A DNA stretch of 64,000 bases from Kwoniella dejecticola CBS 10117 (GCF_000512565.2 NC_089304.1:1240001-1304000); one strand, 5' to 3'; numbered from the stretch's first letter, positions 13,401 through 24,723 are shown. A program made the numbers and translations. Notes: a model not told the origin generated them from the letters alone.

Positions 13401-14146
13401 CTTCGAGGGGAAATTAACAAGATCGACCCTATCAACGTGCAAGACATCATGCCAATGATCCTTGATATGCTTAAACCGGAGAACTGGGAGGAGATATGGA
13501 TTGGACAAAGGATCGCAAAATTGTATGGACTTGCCAAGCGGAAATTGGACCACATCACGAGCACGACAGAAGAGCAATTGATGTCGGAGGAAAAGGTTGA
13601 GCAGTCTGATGCTGCTGCAAACGAGGGAATGGTCGAGAAGGACCTGCTCTCACTCGACACAGTAACAATGGAACAGCTCGTCTCTCTGCCCTCAGGTCAA
13701 ATCATCATGAACATCGAGAGCAAGATTGGGACTAAATTACTCGACTTGCTCGGGATCATCGGACCTGCCCCTTCGGATCTTGCCAACAACAAAGCATGGA
13801 CGGAGAAAGTGATGGCAAAAGGAAAGGTTGAAAGAGGCGTGGAGATTGCTGGAGCGCTTGCCAAGAAAATTGACGTGAGTGTGCACAACTTGTTCCAAGC
13901 AAAGTGGTGGTAGCTGATGCTTCGGTCACAGATTGATAAGCTGAAGCGAAGTCAGAAAGTCAAAGTCATCAAGGCGTTGATAGATGCAGAGGACGAGAGG
14001 GCTTTGTGCGAACTGTAAGCTGATACGTGGCGCCGCGGCCGAGGGATATGTTGTGTAGCTTACAATGTCTCTACTGTAGTATGGCTTATCCCGCGATATT
14101 CAATGCGAAAGTTGCAAAGTTCGTCGACTCTCTGGCGAAGAAGTGA
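10486..14146 (+). CDS. RNA-binding protein with RRMs and C-terminal MLLE-like repeats (Rrm4-like)
   Basis: This is a likely mRNA-binding protein. The start is the ATG in context CAACCATG at 10486; an in-frame ATG at 10438 is the alternative. A disordered Ser/Pro-rich N terminus leads into an RRM-like fold (VVYVNMYPSNVPERTIADAV, about 10975-11210), a second diverged RRM-like segment (11370-11755), a Pro/Met-rich linker, and a canonical RRM (VFVKNLDPDINSHYLSEVF with RNP1-like RGYGFVSF, 12425-12850). The C terminus carries at least two MLLE/PABC-like motifs: LLTSQDLALIPLLHDKPQL near 13230, and IKALIDAEDERALCELMAYP spliced to AIFNAKVAKFVDSLAKK at the end. Three RRMs plus several MLLE repeats recall Ustilago Rrm4, which links mRNA to moving endosomes, but the spacing differs and RRMs 1-2 are weak. 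A Tremellales PABP-like paralogue is the alternative. The final intron lies at about 14017-14080. Confidence 0.72.
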
Positions 14147-15126
14147 TGCGAGTTCTATGACAAGTCACGATATACGCTCTATCCGCCTGACAACACAAAC
14201 CCATAACGAAATGAGCGACAAAATTACGACTATTCGACACAAATCAAGCAATCCTTCACGAGACTTACGGACTATCACGCCTTCTTTTCACGACACCTCA
14301 ATGCACACGGGCCGACGCCCACAATGTTTGATAATCAACATATGAAACCGGGAACAGATCGGTCAATCTGCCACTCACTCTTTAGAGCTCTTTACGATCA
14401 TTACGTCAATCACGATCTTTTGATACCCATTCGCGAAACCACTCAACCGCTGTGTACGGTTGAAACGATACAAGTCTGCATCGCCATGCGCATTCAATGT
14501 CCTCGAGTTCTATCTTTTGGGTCTTTGGGTCTTTCGTCTTCATTGCATGATCAGGTCGATCCTGGTTCTCTTCGTTTCCTTTCATATTGCATATAGGAAA
14601 AACGGCACAACGAGATTTGTATATAATTCGAAATTCAGTATAAAATGCGCTTAGGCGAAAATAATGATCGATCAATCCGGTAGATAAGGCTTCTGTTGAT
14701 ACGATTGCAAGCAACAAGGAGGCCGGAAGTGTGAATAGAAAAGCGATAGCATTGAATGCATTCAGAGTTTGTTGTATCTGTTCAGAAGGATGAAGATGGG
14801 CATGAGGGTGAGGATAAGAATTTCGGCTAAGCTCTCGGCAGGCCGAACGACGGTCAAATCCGATAATCTTCGGCTATTTACATTACGCTCACTGCTATAT
14901 ATCGAATTTCTTCCTTGTATCTGGAATATCGCTTGAGCGATGGACGTAACGACGTCCTGGGTAATCAAGCGGGATGGCTGCACGATGCATGCTCATTCAG
15001 GTGATGAAATAAGTGTCTGATCAAAGTATGTCTAGCGTGATCGCTGCGAATACACAGACACACATCGAGTCGACGATATAGGGTTATCCACCATATTGAA
15101 GAGGGATACTGCTTTGTCCAGGTATC
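14147..15126. other. Intergenic region, tandem genes
   Basis: This is the 3' flank of the RRM/MLLE gene and the promoter of the MFS gene. The stretch is moderately AT-rich, and the short open frames lack introns, domains or plausible starts. No RNA gene, repeat or clear TATA box was recognised. Confidence 0.45.
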
Positions 15127-18079
15127 ATGCGCCGTTCGCCTTCCGAAATAGATAGTCGAATTGTCCCAGAATGTAGTGATACACATGGAAACGGATATGT
15201 TGAAGCGCGTTATCCGACGTTGGCGGCGTTAGATGCGAATATCAATATCGATATTGAGGAGAAAGGCGATATCTCACATGTAATAAGTGGGAGTGAGCTG
15301 GAGTTTGAGGGAAGGCAAAACCGTGAGGACAGGGAGAATTGTGGGAATGGGGAAGAAGAGGTGACATTCCCGGATGGTGGATTGCGGGTAAGTGATCTAG
15401 TATGATCAATCGGTGTGCATGAGATATGATGGGATATAGCTCATGCGCGCTGAACGGGCGGTTAGGCTTGGCTATGTGTTTTAGGCGGAACGGCAGGGAT
15501 GTTCTGCGGGTATGGTGAGTAATGACGTAGAACACCTTTTCTCTTATCAGACCCAGTGAGATCGTCGTGGGTCATGGTATCAGCAATGGCCGAGCTGACC
15601 TCTGTTGTTCTTTGGTTCAGGCCTCGCACCTTCCGCAGGGGCTTTTCAGACGTGGTACAAAACCCATTTCTTGGTTGAATACACTCAGTAAGCCGATCTC
15701 AGTCCGAGCAGGTAATCGAAAAGTGAGAGTAATCGTGCTGACTGGGAGATACTGCTACTCATGCATGTACTCAGGAGTCAAGTAGCCTGGATAGGAGGGT
15801 GAGCGTCTCTCCTACCCTCTCCACAATCTTTTGACCATGTTTTTCCTTTGGTCGCTTATTTCAACTTATGCTTACGATGCAAATGACCTTCGTCCAACTC
15901 CGACCTCAACCCCAACCTGAACCTGGCTTTCGGCAGCATACAAGCATTCGTCACTTTCGGCTTATCGATCTTCACTGGCTCCTTATTCGATCTATACGGG
16001 CACAAATACCTTATCGCCTCCGGGACGTTCCTGCTTACGCTGGGGTATTGCTTGCTCAGTCTGTGTACGCGGTATTATCAGATCTTTCTGTGTCATACGA
16101 CTTTGATACCGGTTGGCATGAATTTCATGTGAGTGGCTAAATAGACTATTATCGTTTGGAATACCTATAACACCTTGCGAAGAGTACATCCTTACAAAGA
16201 GTACATCCTGATCTGAAGTGACATGATGTAATTGTATACATATATAGGTTCATCGCTCCCTTGGGTGTGATCGGACAATGGTTCTCGAAGAAGCGGGGTT
16301 TAGCATTGTGAGTATAGTATCGCTCATCCGCATTTCGAGAGTTGCTCGAGACAAAAGAGACTGATAAGACGGATATCCGTTGATTATATCAGCGGAACGA
16401 TAGGTGAGTCCGTGAACAGATGCAGCCTACACCGCGATTGGAAACCAGGCCCGTCCCACATCAAGTGCTGATATGACTCGATACACTAGCTACAGGAGCT
16501 TCGATAGGAGCGATCGTCTGGCCATTGATATGGGCGAACTGTCCACAGCGCAGTAAGTCCCGCTCAAGTCCCCGTTATTTCCCCTTCTCTCCCTGTTTTT
16601 GGACCTTCTGCTGTACTGCATTGGCTGATAAGTCGCGAGTATTCGATGCTGATACTGCAATTTTCGGCGTGCGTTCTAGTCGGTTTCGGATGGACAATGC
16701 GGCTTATAGCTCTGATATGCTTCCTACTCGGTCTATCAGCCTACTTCCTATTGAAAACTAGATTACCGCCTAAACCCCCTGGACCGTTTTTCCATTTTCA
16801 AGCGTTCAAAAGTATACCATATAGTCTGGTTGCTTTGGCTTGCTTCGTGAGTACCCCGTTTCCTCTGTTTCTCACAGGACCACTCTACACTTTGTTGACT
16901 TACTGTACTCGAATCCATGTCACTCCATGCATTGTAGACTTGGGTGTTCGCGTTCTTCTTCCTGAACATGTTTGTGGGGACGTATGGGCATCTGAGAGGA
17001 TGGAACGATATTGGACCTTACTTCCTGTAAGTTTGTCACCACCTTTGAAGAAGACGGAAGTCGAAGTCCAGTCAGCCCCGCTCACAATGTCCATTTTGGA
17101 TCCGAACAGTATATTCCTGATGGCAGGATCGACTATGGCTCGAATACCTTCAGGAAGTGAGTCAGAGTTTCTCTCTCCGTTCTTTAGTTTCCTTTCGATA
17201 GGCAAAATATGGGGGCGTGGCATACTTTCAAGCAATCCACTGTCTCTGAGGAAGTAGGGTGAAGCAATAGTCACGATCTAAGGCTGACACATATCCTGGC
17301 TACACTTACAATGTCGCAGTTCTAGCAGACAAGATCGGGCCGTATAATATCTCGATCATATCCAACATCCTAATGACCATCCTCCTTTGGCTCATGCTAA
17401 TTTCCAAGACGATTGCTGCGACGATCACAATCAGTATTTTGTTCGGAATCACCAGTGCGACATTTGTCAGTCTGCAGGCTCCTTGTGTGACGCGATTGTG
17501 CGTCGACATGAGGTTTGCTGGGACGTATGTCGGTATGATCATGTGTAAGTTTCTTTTCATCTTTTCCTCGCCCTCCTGCACTTCTTTCCTTCCCCCGATC
17601 ACACCCTTCCCCCTCCTCTTCTTTCCCGCCCCCAGCTCTTTTCTGTAATCCCTGTCCCCCTTTCGCACCCTCTCCGGCCTCCCCTCACGCCTTCCCTCCT
17701 CCCTCCCATCTTCCCTCCCCTCTTCCATCCCCTCCTCCCTCTCCTGTCCATCCGCCTTCCATCTCCCCTGTTATCCCCCATGCTCTGTCCGTTGCCTGAA
17801 CCCTTCCTCCCTGTCCCCCGGCTGTCTCTCTTGTCTTCATCTTTCTGCACATGCTAAATATGCTAATCTTTATCTGACACCTGCGCAGTCATCAGCTCGT
17901 TAGCCCAATTAGCGGGACCTCCAGCTGCCGGCGCTTTACTTGGTTCAGGCTCATTGCAGGATCAGCTGGATCGGTTCCCGCATGCTATCATCCTTGCCGG
18001 GGTAATGCTCACTCTATCCACAGTCTCTTTGATTGCTGCGAGGCTGTATCAAAATCGGACATTGTTGGCTTTTGTATGA
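15127..18079 (+). CDS. MFS transporter, monocarboxylate transporter-like
   Basis: This is a plasma-membrane-type 12-helix permease of the fungal monocarboxylate-transporter-like group; its substrate is unknown and many fungal members do not carry monocarboxylates. A charged cytoplasmic N terminus ends in FPDGGLR, which splices to AWLCVLGGTAGMFCGYG, then GLAPSAGAFQTWYKTHFLVE, then QSQVAWIGG. The next exon has FVTFGLSIFTGSLFDLYGHK followed by further helices, FIAPLGVIGQWFSKKRGLAL (loop 4-5 region) and GFGWTMRLIALICFLLGL. The C-terminal half shows TWVFAFFFLNMFVGTYGHL, VLADKIGPYNISIISNILM and the last helix before AARLYQNRTLLAFV. About twelve exons and close to 490 residues are inferred. One intron (17545-17888) is unusually long and polypyrimidine; see the separate entry. 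The gene is convergent with RPB11, 194 bases away. Confidence 0.85.
17545..17888 (+). other. Long polypyrimidine intron of the MFS gene
   Basis: The donor GTAAGT at 17545 and the acceptor GCGCAG ending at 17888 join MIM to FISSLAQLAGPP in frame. The intron is 344 bases, against about 50-90 for neighbouring introns. From about 17565 to 17840 the sense strand is almost wholly C and T in non-periodic CCCTTCC-like runs. Confidence 0.8.
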
Positions 18080-18273
18080 TTCGTAGGTCTGCCGGGACAT
18101 ATGTAATGTCTAAACGAAATTGCAGGGTGTCTACTCGTCGACTTCCTTTTATAGTCCACATTTGATCATCGGCCTCTATGCATATTCTCATGCGATACAA
18201 CAAAGATCTTCGAGACTTTCTACAGTACACTGTCTTCTCCAAGTATTATGAGTCCTCCCTGACAGATCCAAGC

Positions 18274-18916
18274 CTAGAAATCGTACACGTCCGTCGGGTT
18301 GGTATCCCTAACTTGACCCCCAACAATCGTGTTCCCCTCTCTGCCCAATCCATCGCTATACGGATCATATCCGCCATTGTTGACGCCCGCCAGGGCTTGA
18401 TCTGGACCCATACCCATCTCAATGTTCTTCGCTTGATCCATAAATTGTTGCTTGATATGTACGGTCTGCCTTATCAATAGATGACAAGCGCGTTTCAGGG
18501 CGTCCGCGGGATTTGAGCGTTCGTCGGTCTGGATTTTTATTATGATGTCGTTCTCGAGGGGATGGGGGACTTTGTAACCTGCGAAAAGGACTGTGGGGTC
18601 GAGCAGGAGTTGCCTATAATGGTAGAATTGAGGTCAGATCTGGTTGATTTCTGGAGAATAATTGGTATGTGGTTGTGATAAGATATAGTTTCTTATTGCT
18701 CTAACTCACGCTCGGATCATATTTCCAAGAGTATGATCTTGTTTCCGCAGTAAGACTGTAGCGGCATTCGGAATCTTAGGATCTTCTGTGATAGTCAGAC
18801 TAGACCACGAGTCAGCTGTTGCCCTATTCTCTAGGACCGGTCAGCTGAGAATCGGGCGCTCACGGCTTCTCATCGTCCTGCAATAACCAGCTATCTATCC
18901 TATTAGGCTGATTCAT
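18274..18916 (-). CDS. RPB11: RNA polymerase II subunit RPB11
   Basis: This small core subunit of RNA polymerase II pairs with RPB3 through its alpha-like fold. Exon 1 begins at 18916 with MNQPNRIDSWLLQDDEKP. Exon 2 gives LTITEDPKIPNAATVLLRKQ followed by DHTLGNMIRA, and exon 3 gives QLLLDPTVLFAGYKVPHPLE, then KIQTDERSNPADALKRACH. The DHTLGN and GYKVPHPLE blocks are diagnostic. After the usual C-terminal helix (HIKQQFMDQAKNIEMG) the protein has an extra tail of about 35 residues rich in Gly and Asn that ends in TDVYDF, longer than the roughly 120 residues usual for the family. Total is about 150 residues. It faces the MFS gene at its 3' end and is divergent from the first chromodomain gene. 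Confidence 0.93.
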
Positions 18917-19753
18917 CGTGTCTGTTTACGCCTTCCTCTGGCAAAGATGAATGAATAGGTGAATGGTTGATTAACCGATCGTCTTAATGTTCTACCGATG
19001 ACTGTTGGCTTGGGGTTAGCAACTTCGCATGAAAGATCGGACCCTCGGAGAAGAGCAAACAAAGGTGTAGAAGGGGATTGACGATCATTATGGTCAAACG
19101 TTATCGGCTGAGGCTGTCGACTTCCCGTATCGAGATACGAGGAAGAAGCGTCTATTCCGTGGATTGACAGATTATATATAGTTTGTTTGGATAATCATTT
19201 CGTCAAGATTGAAGAGAGGAGGAGGATCAAGGCAGATTGAGAGACGAAGCATTGTGACTCACTTCGCCAGCACTGAACAAACTACTTCAAATAATAGATC
19301 AGATTTGGGTGCAGAAACTGGTGAGCTACGGAGTCCTTTGGCACCTCCAATTTCGGGCGGCGTACGGGGAGAAGAAGTACGGATGTTGGTGTTCTCCTTG
19401 ATGGATATGAGAGTAAATGAAACGAAAACAGTTTGAGAGAAAAGGAGAAGAAAGCTGAACTGAAAGCAAAGCTGCGAGCGAGTCTGGGTTGGCGTGGTGG
19501 GGTCGTCATAAATGGTACTCCTAAATAGGTTTTAATCTACACGCTCACCGCGACTCAACCTGACTTACTCATACACTCCTCAACAATCCATTGCTGTTTT
19601 CTCACTCTTTCGTCTTCTCTATCTTACATCGCATCAGCACATTACTTTGTCTTTCGTCCATGCCGAACGGCGGCAAGTCATTGGGGCACTTTACTCAGCT
19701 GCTTCAGCTCTGAACCTGATCAATTCTAATACCGTTCTGCGCCAATCCGCAGA
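18917..19753. other. Divergent promoter region between RPB11 and the first chromodomain gene
   Basis: This 837-base region must drive RPB11 leftwards and the chromodomain gene rightwards. A TATATATA run lies at about 19173-19180, but it is near 580 bases from the plus-strand ATG, so its role is unclear. A C/T-rich segment at 19560-19640 precedes the plus-strand start, as is common for fungal leaders. Short open frames at 19209-19509 were not supported. Confidence 0.4.
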
Positions 19754-21246
19754 ATGGACGGCCATCAACAAACGATTACCGGGCATTCCTTTCCTTTGCC
19801 CACTGACCTGATCTCACTACTCACACCCCCTCCAGACGATATTGACCCACGAAGTGACTCCACTTTGCCCTCGTCATCTGTTAATACAGCAAGAGAACCG
19901 CTGACTCTCGCTGAACCCTACGCGGGCGATTCAAGCATCTTCGGGCCGCTGCTCATCATCCAGGATATCCTGAGATCGCAGAACGACCTCGCCACCGCGA
20001 ACGATGCTCGCACACAGCAAGTCATCGACTTCACTAACCAGAAACTACAAGAATTGACCAAGACTATTGACGATACAGATAAACGACTCAGCGAGCAGAA
20101 AGAGACGATCAAGGCGTATATCGATAAATCAGTTGAAGACGCTGTACAGCGGGTGCTGATGAGCGGACGACCGCTTCTAGAAGCTCAAGGTGATGAGAAG
20201 GGAGATGGGAATGGGGACAAAAGACGAGTACCTTCTACGAAGAGTGTTCAAGCTAAAAGTCAGGTCAAAAGGAGGAAGAGGGAGCTTGATGGACTCGATT
20301 TCGGTTTCTATTCTGCGAAAAGCACGAAGGAAAAAGAGAAAGAGACAGACAAATCAAGTAGCACTTCGTTTTCGACGGCGACATCTGCTCCTATGAAAAC
20401 GGACCATAAAGACCCTATAAGTCTCAAAAAGCGACAGAAAGTATTGCCTCTGTCACATACGACTGCTTCGAATCAAGTTCAGAAAGCCAAAATTATCGAC
20501 TTAACTCAAAGCGATGAGGACGATTTGGTGTCTCGGTCCTCCTCGCCAGCGCCCGTAACGAACGGCAGCATCGTTCCTATTGACGAAAGTCAACGATCGA
20601 TCGCGACCACTACGGGTCCGAAAGAAAGCACGATTTCCGCTCCACCGGCAATGCAGCACAAAGCCAGTCGATCAGCTACATCTGTAGGAAAGAATACCTC
20701 GAAGGCATACTCCCCGACTCTTCACTCCGCCATCAAGGAGGAGAGCCTCACCACCGACACCCGCTCTCGGGATACTGCCATGTCAACAGAACAACATGTA
20801 AGATCACAAATCATTGGGTAAGCTCTTTCCCCTCAGGTCGCTTAGCTTGCGATTGAAATTGACTGAGATAAGGAATGGGATAGCAAGAAACAAATTGGCA
20901 CTTTACCTAACGGGAAGAAGGATATGCGATATCTGATCAAGTGGTCCAATAAAACAGTCTCAGAAGCTACCTGGTGAGTGCATGTCGGATCTATCTTCCA
21001 TTTGGACATCTAGGCAATGCAAATAAAGTGATGTCATATTACTGAAAGCTCTGTTTCTAATGGTGATGTCGTATATTTAGGGAGACTGCTAAGAAGATCG
21101 AGGATTTTGGAGAAAAGTTGAACGATCTGGATCAAGATTGTCTTCAAGCTAAGATTGACGTGCGCAAGGCGGTAGTACTTCTTCCGCAAGCCAAGATATT
21201 CTGGGACGACAAAGGGAATAGGCGTGTAGGTATCACAATGAACTAA
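19754..21246 (+). CDS. Chromodomain protein with coiled coil (first of a tandem pair)
   Basis: This is a likely chromatin reader of methylated histone tails. The N-terminal part is Pro/Ser-rich, followed by a predicted coiled coil (about residues 70-130, RTQQVIDFTNQKLQELTKTI) and a long basic, Ser-rich, nuclear-type linker with KKRQK and KRRKR clusters. The chromodomain is at the C terminus and split over three exons: EQHVRSQIIG at the end of exon 1 (donor after 20818), KKQIGTLPNGKKDMRYLIKW then SNKTVSEATW in exon 2, and ETAKKIEDFGEKL in exon 3. The YLIKW and ATWE segments are family hallmarks. The aromatic cage seems incomplete: the residue expected in the first strand is replaced in EQHV, so methyl-lysine binding is not assured. 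The next gene is a paralogue with introns at the same chromodomain positions. No ortholog name was recognised. Confidence 0.75.
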
Positions 21247-21630
21247 GCGGGGCTAGGTAAAAGAAGGGAGGTTGGATTATAGCGAACCCAAGATGTACTT
21301 CTTCCGTCACTCATGATCATGTTTGGAGTGGGTAGAGTCAGTATCAGTGAGTGAAGCATAGTGTACACCGATCCATATGTCATTCTATCATCAGATATAG
21401 GCGTCCATGTATGTATGCATGTATGTATCAAGAATGAACGCTCGGACCCCTTTTGTCGCGGCATTGGCTCAGAATTCCGGCCGGTGGAGGGCGTCCATCT
21501 GGCATTTTCAGTTTGAACCGCTGTCTCACCTTGTTCATCCTCTTTTCTCACATGCGCACAACTTCATTCTCATCCTGAACATATTGCTGGTGGATCGGAA
21601 TGGCTAGAGAGTGGAATTTGATAGTACAAG
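21247..21630. other. Spacer between the tandem chromodomain genes
   Basis: This 384-base spacer holds a short imperfect TGTATG/CATG repeat at about 21404-21428. No other signal was recognised. Confidence 0.45.
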
Positions 21631-24234
21631 ATGTTGTCTATCACTACCTCGCATGCTACATGTGACGCTGGACCATCTCATACAGCTGGATCTCCTCAGC
21701 TTATTGCTCCTCCACCTAATTCACAATTACCTTCCCCTCCAAACTCTGAGGGTTGGGTCGCAAACTTCAGTCGCGAGTCCTTCGCAGATACTCGATCGGA
21801 CAGCACTGATACACAGTATCTGAGTGGCGGCACATCCTTTCCGACTACGGGTTTCGCAGATGGTGTGGGAACATCCGCTCATGACTGCCCGCTAGAAGGG
21901 AGGAGAAGCCCAATTGCTGCGAGTCCAAACAACAATATCACACCTGTACCCCATGACCGGCAAACAGTCAAGATCTTAGGCAATATAACGAATCTACTGA
22001 TCAAGCAGTCTCAGCTGATCAGTACGAATCAAGACCGACTTGTCGCCTTCGAAGCCAATGTCAAGAACCAATTCTCCGAGCTGCAAGGTAAGATCGAAAG
22101 TGTATCGCTTGAAACACTAGCTCTGGACTCCGATGTGCAATCCTATCTCAAAGCCAAGATTATTGGTGCTTCTACCGCCTTAGACAAAGTCATCCAAGAT
22201 GGGAATATCAAGAGACGAGTCAATAAACAATGCGGAAGGAAAAAGCTCAAGCCAAACTCGAGAGACTGTGTTGAACAAGTGCAATCGAACATTGACAATA
22301 TAGGGACACCCGGTAGCTCCGAAGCTTTTGTTGAGGATCTGATCAGGCTCGATACTCCTTCCCCCGAGGCAGAGGTCGACCAATTTGTCAGCCGATTCAT
22401 CAATCACGATCTCCCTTCCGACCTGGACCCGGCCTTGAACTTTGACCTCAGCCCGGATGTCCAAAACCCTGCGGATGTCCCGGAAAACTTGCTTTGCAAT
22501 TGGACCGATACCCGAGATCCAGATCAGACCCTGGTAGATAAGGCAGTCTCGAATCAATTTGCCCTGCTCAATGGGGAGATTGTCCTGCCCGAAGGCGAGA
22601 ATGCAGTTGGTTTTATGTTCCGGAAGAGGTTGAGAGGTAATAGGTGCGATAATGGCTTTCTGTAAGTACGATAATACGCTTACTACCTGATTTTCCTTCT
22701 TATGACTCACTAATGTGGGGGTCAGCGTCGATATGTCCTTTCTGGACGATATCTCCATCGTTGCGAATGCGAACCAAGATGGCGCATCGGAGCAGACTTC
22801 CTCGAATCTCTCATCCGGGGTGGACTCGTTACCATACACGAATTCAAACAATACACCCGACCCAAAAGCTACAGGCCACACTTATGATATGCGTACCAGG
22901 ACTAACGCCATACCATGGAACCCTTTCCCATTGACATATATGCGAGAACCGACCTTCTCTTCGATCACTGACGGATCGTCAATAGCTACTTCGGATGTAT
23001 CTCATTTGACCTCCTTGAAACGAGGTACATCATTGGTAGATGATAAATTGCTGTTACCCGGTACGCCCATCCCAGAGGTGCCGTCCCCAAAGAAAAGGCG
23101 AAAGAGTGCAAGAGTGTGGACGTCCAACAGGAGCAAGTACAAGGGGAAAGGTAAGGCAAGAGGTAATAGATGGCCTGCATTTGGCGCTAATACAGTCAAA
23201 TCGAGGATGGTGAGCTACCCCCTTCTCTACAAATATAGTGTATCAAAGCTTATCAAAAGCTTAGGAAGAGATACTTTGTGATACGGTAAGTCAACGGAAT
23301 CCGCAGATCTTTTGAACGTGCCACTGAGCAGCAAGTATCCCTTGTACAGTGCGGTGGCAGGTAAGCTACATCACATGTCTTGATGTGAGGGTTCCCCGAG
23401 CTGACAATCCCGCTCGCAGGGTTCATTGGGCTTGTGCCGGTCTCTCACACGGCAAGAACATGCGAGAAGCCCCTTGGAGTTGTCCAGACTGCATGGCCAT
23501 CCTCATGGATGCAGAAGAGGACGAAGATGGACGAATGCCTTCGATCTCTCAAGCCCAGCAGCAGAAATGCCTTAGACCCGACTGCATATACCGGTGAGCT
23601 CGTGTCCTCGTGTCCTCGTCATGCCAGCACTAAGGGTAGAGGCTGATCTCTGGTGACTGGCGACGACAGATCAGAAAAGAAGATCATAAGGAAGAATGAC
23701 GATGTTAACGAATTCTTTATGGAGAGAATTGTAGGGTGAATCAGCTGTCTTTCCACTGCGAATGGTGCGATGGCTGATCGACTGGCTTGACTTTACTGTA
23801 TGGAACAGACGGAAAAGACTCCATTTCAACGAAGGGGGAGGAGCGACGTTCATGTACCTGATCAAGTGGTGGGATTGGGAGATATACGATGCGACGTGGT
23901 CAGTCATTTCCGCCAAACCCCCTGACCGACCTCGGCGCCAGCGACAGGGTCAAGGTCGATGTCTATGTCAACGTCATTTCTAAATATTGAGACATTGATG
24001 ATGATGCTGAGGTGGATGACATTATGTAGGGAACCAGCTAAGAATATACCTGATCTCGCACGACGGGAAGCCATTTTCCTCCAGCAGTTCAAGAATGCCC
24101 CCGATATGTTGACGCAGAAAGTATGGTTATTGGACAAATGTTCGCCCTGGTTCGACTATAAAGGGCAATATAACATCGAGTTGTTGAAGAGTCTGGGCAT
24201 TGAGAAGAGGTATTGGTGGGATGATAAGATCTGA
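21631..24234 (+). CDS. PHD-like finger plus chromodomain protein (second of the tandem pair)
   Basis: This is a likely histone-mark reader and a paralogue of the preceding gene. An N-terminal Pro/Ser region leads into a coiled coil (residues about 110-155, LISTNQDRLVAFEANVKNQF) and then a basic nuclear-type stretch (PSPKKRRKSARVW). A PHD-like finger is assembled over small exons at 23265-23500: EEILCDT, then QVSLVQCGGR, then VHWACAGLSHG and APWSCPDC. The later Cys and His ligands are visible, but the first CxxC pair is not obvious. The chromodomain follows: VNEFFMERIVG at 23700-23737, RKRLHFNEGGG and FMYLIKWWDWEIYDATW at 23811-23899, then EPAKNIPDLARR from 24031. The strand-1 motif EFFMERIVG and the WWDW cage residues look intact, unlike in the first copy. 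The stop is at 24234. Function beyond chromatin binding is unknown. Confidence 0.8.
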
Positions 24235-24632
24235 GTATCGTTTCGAAATCGCGGCCCCCCCTATCAAGTTCATCTCGCCTCTAGGGACCAAGCCAAACAG
24301 ACGGGTTTTGTTTCGTGTCGCCAAACTCCACACGCCACCATCTGTAGTATAGTGTGACAATTTCTGTCCAATTGCTGTACTGCGATCATATCATTCGCGT
24401 GGAACCTGTATTGTTTTCTTCTGTTCTGTACTGGTGTTATGTGAAATACTGCTGTTTCACCTATTTTCGATGAACAATAGCATACCATACATGGATTGCT
24501 ATTTCATAACGCCCTTCGTCGCAGTGCTAAATGTCATATGTACCGAGTCTGCGCACTCCAAAAAATTGGGTATATAGTTGTGCGAGAATTTAGCTTGTGC
24601 CATGTCGGCACGTGGACATCACGTGTTGATCG
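24235..24632. other. Intergenic region upstream of the tRNA
   Basis: This is the 3' flank of the PHD/chromodomain gene and the 5' flank of tRNA-Trp. A TATATAG element near 24569 lies about 65 bases before the tRNA and may help place TFIIIB. No gene was recognised. Confidence 0.45.
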
Positions 24633-24723
24633 GGAGCTGTAGTTCAATTGGTAGAATAGTAGATTCCAATTTGGCAACGGTTGGATCATCTATTGGTCGC
24701 AAGTTCGATTCCTGTCAGCTTCA
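24633..24723 (+). tRNA. tRNA-Trp (anticodon CCA) with an 18-base intron
   Basis: The acceptor stem GGAGCTG pairs with CAGCTTC (24716-24722), with A at 24723 as the discriminator. The D arm GTTC/GAAT has loop AATTGGTA. The anticodon stem GTAGA pairs with TCTAT, and the loop starts TTCCAA, placing CCA at positions 34-36. An 18-base insertion after position 37 (about 24668-24685) is the intron; its TTGG can pair with the CCAA of the anticodon loop, as expected for splicing. The T arm GCAAG/CCTGT has one A-C mismatch, and the B box GTTCGATTCC is intact. The mature length is 73 before CCA addition. A T-run at about 24818 is rather far for a Pol III stop. Confidence 0.85.

Noticed and set aside
17306..17850. 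Minus-strand frames of 140 and 83 codons rich in Arg, Glu and Gly
   Set aside because: They are the purine-rich complement of the MFS gene's long pyrimidine intron and exons, not genes.
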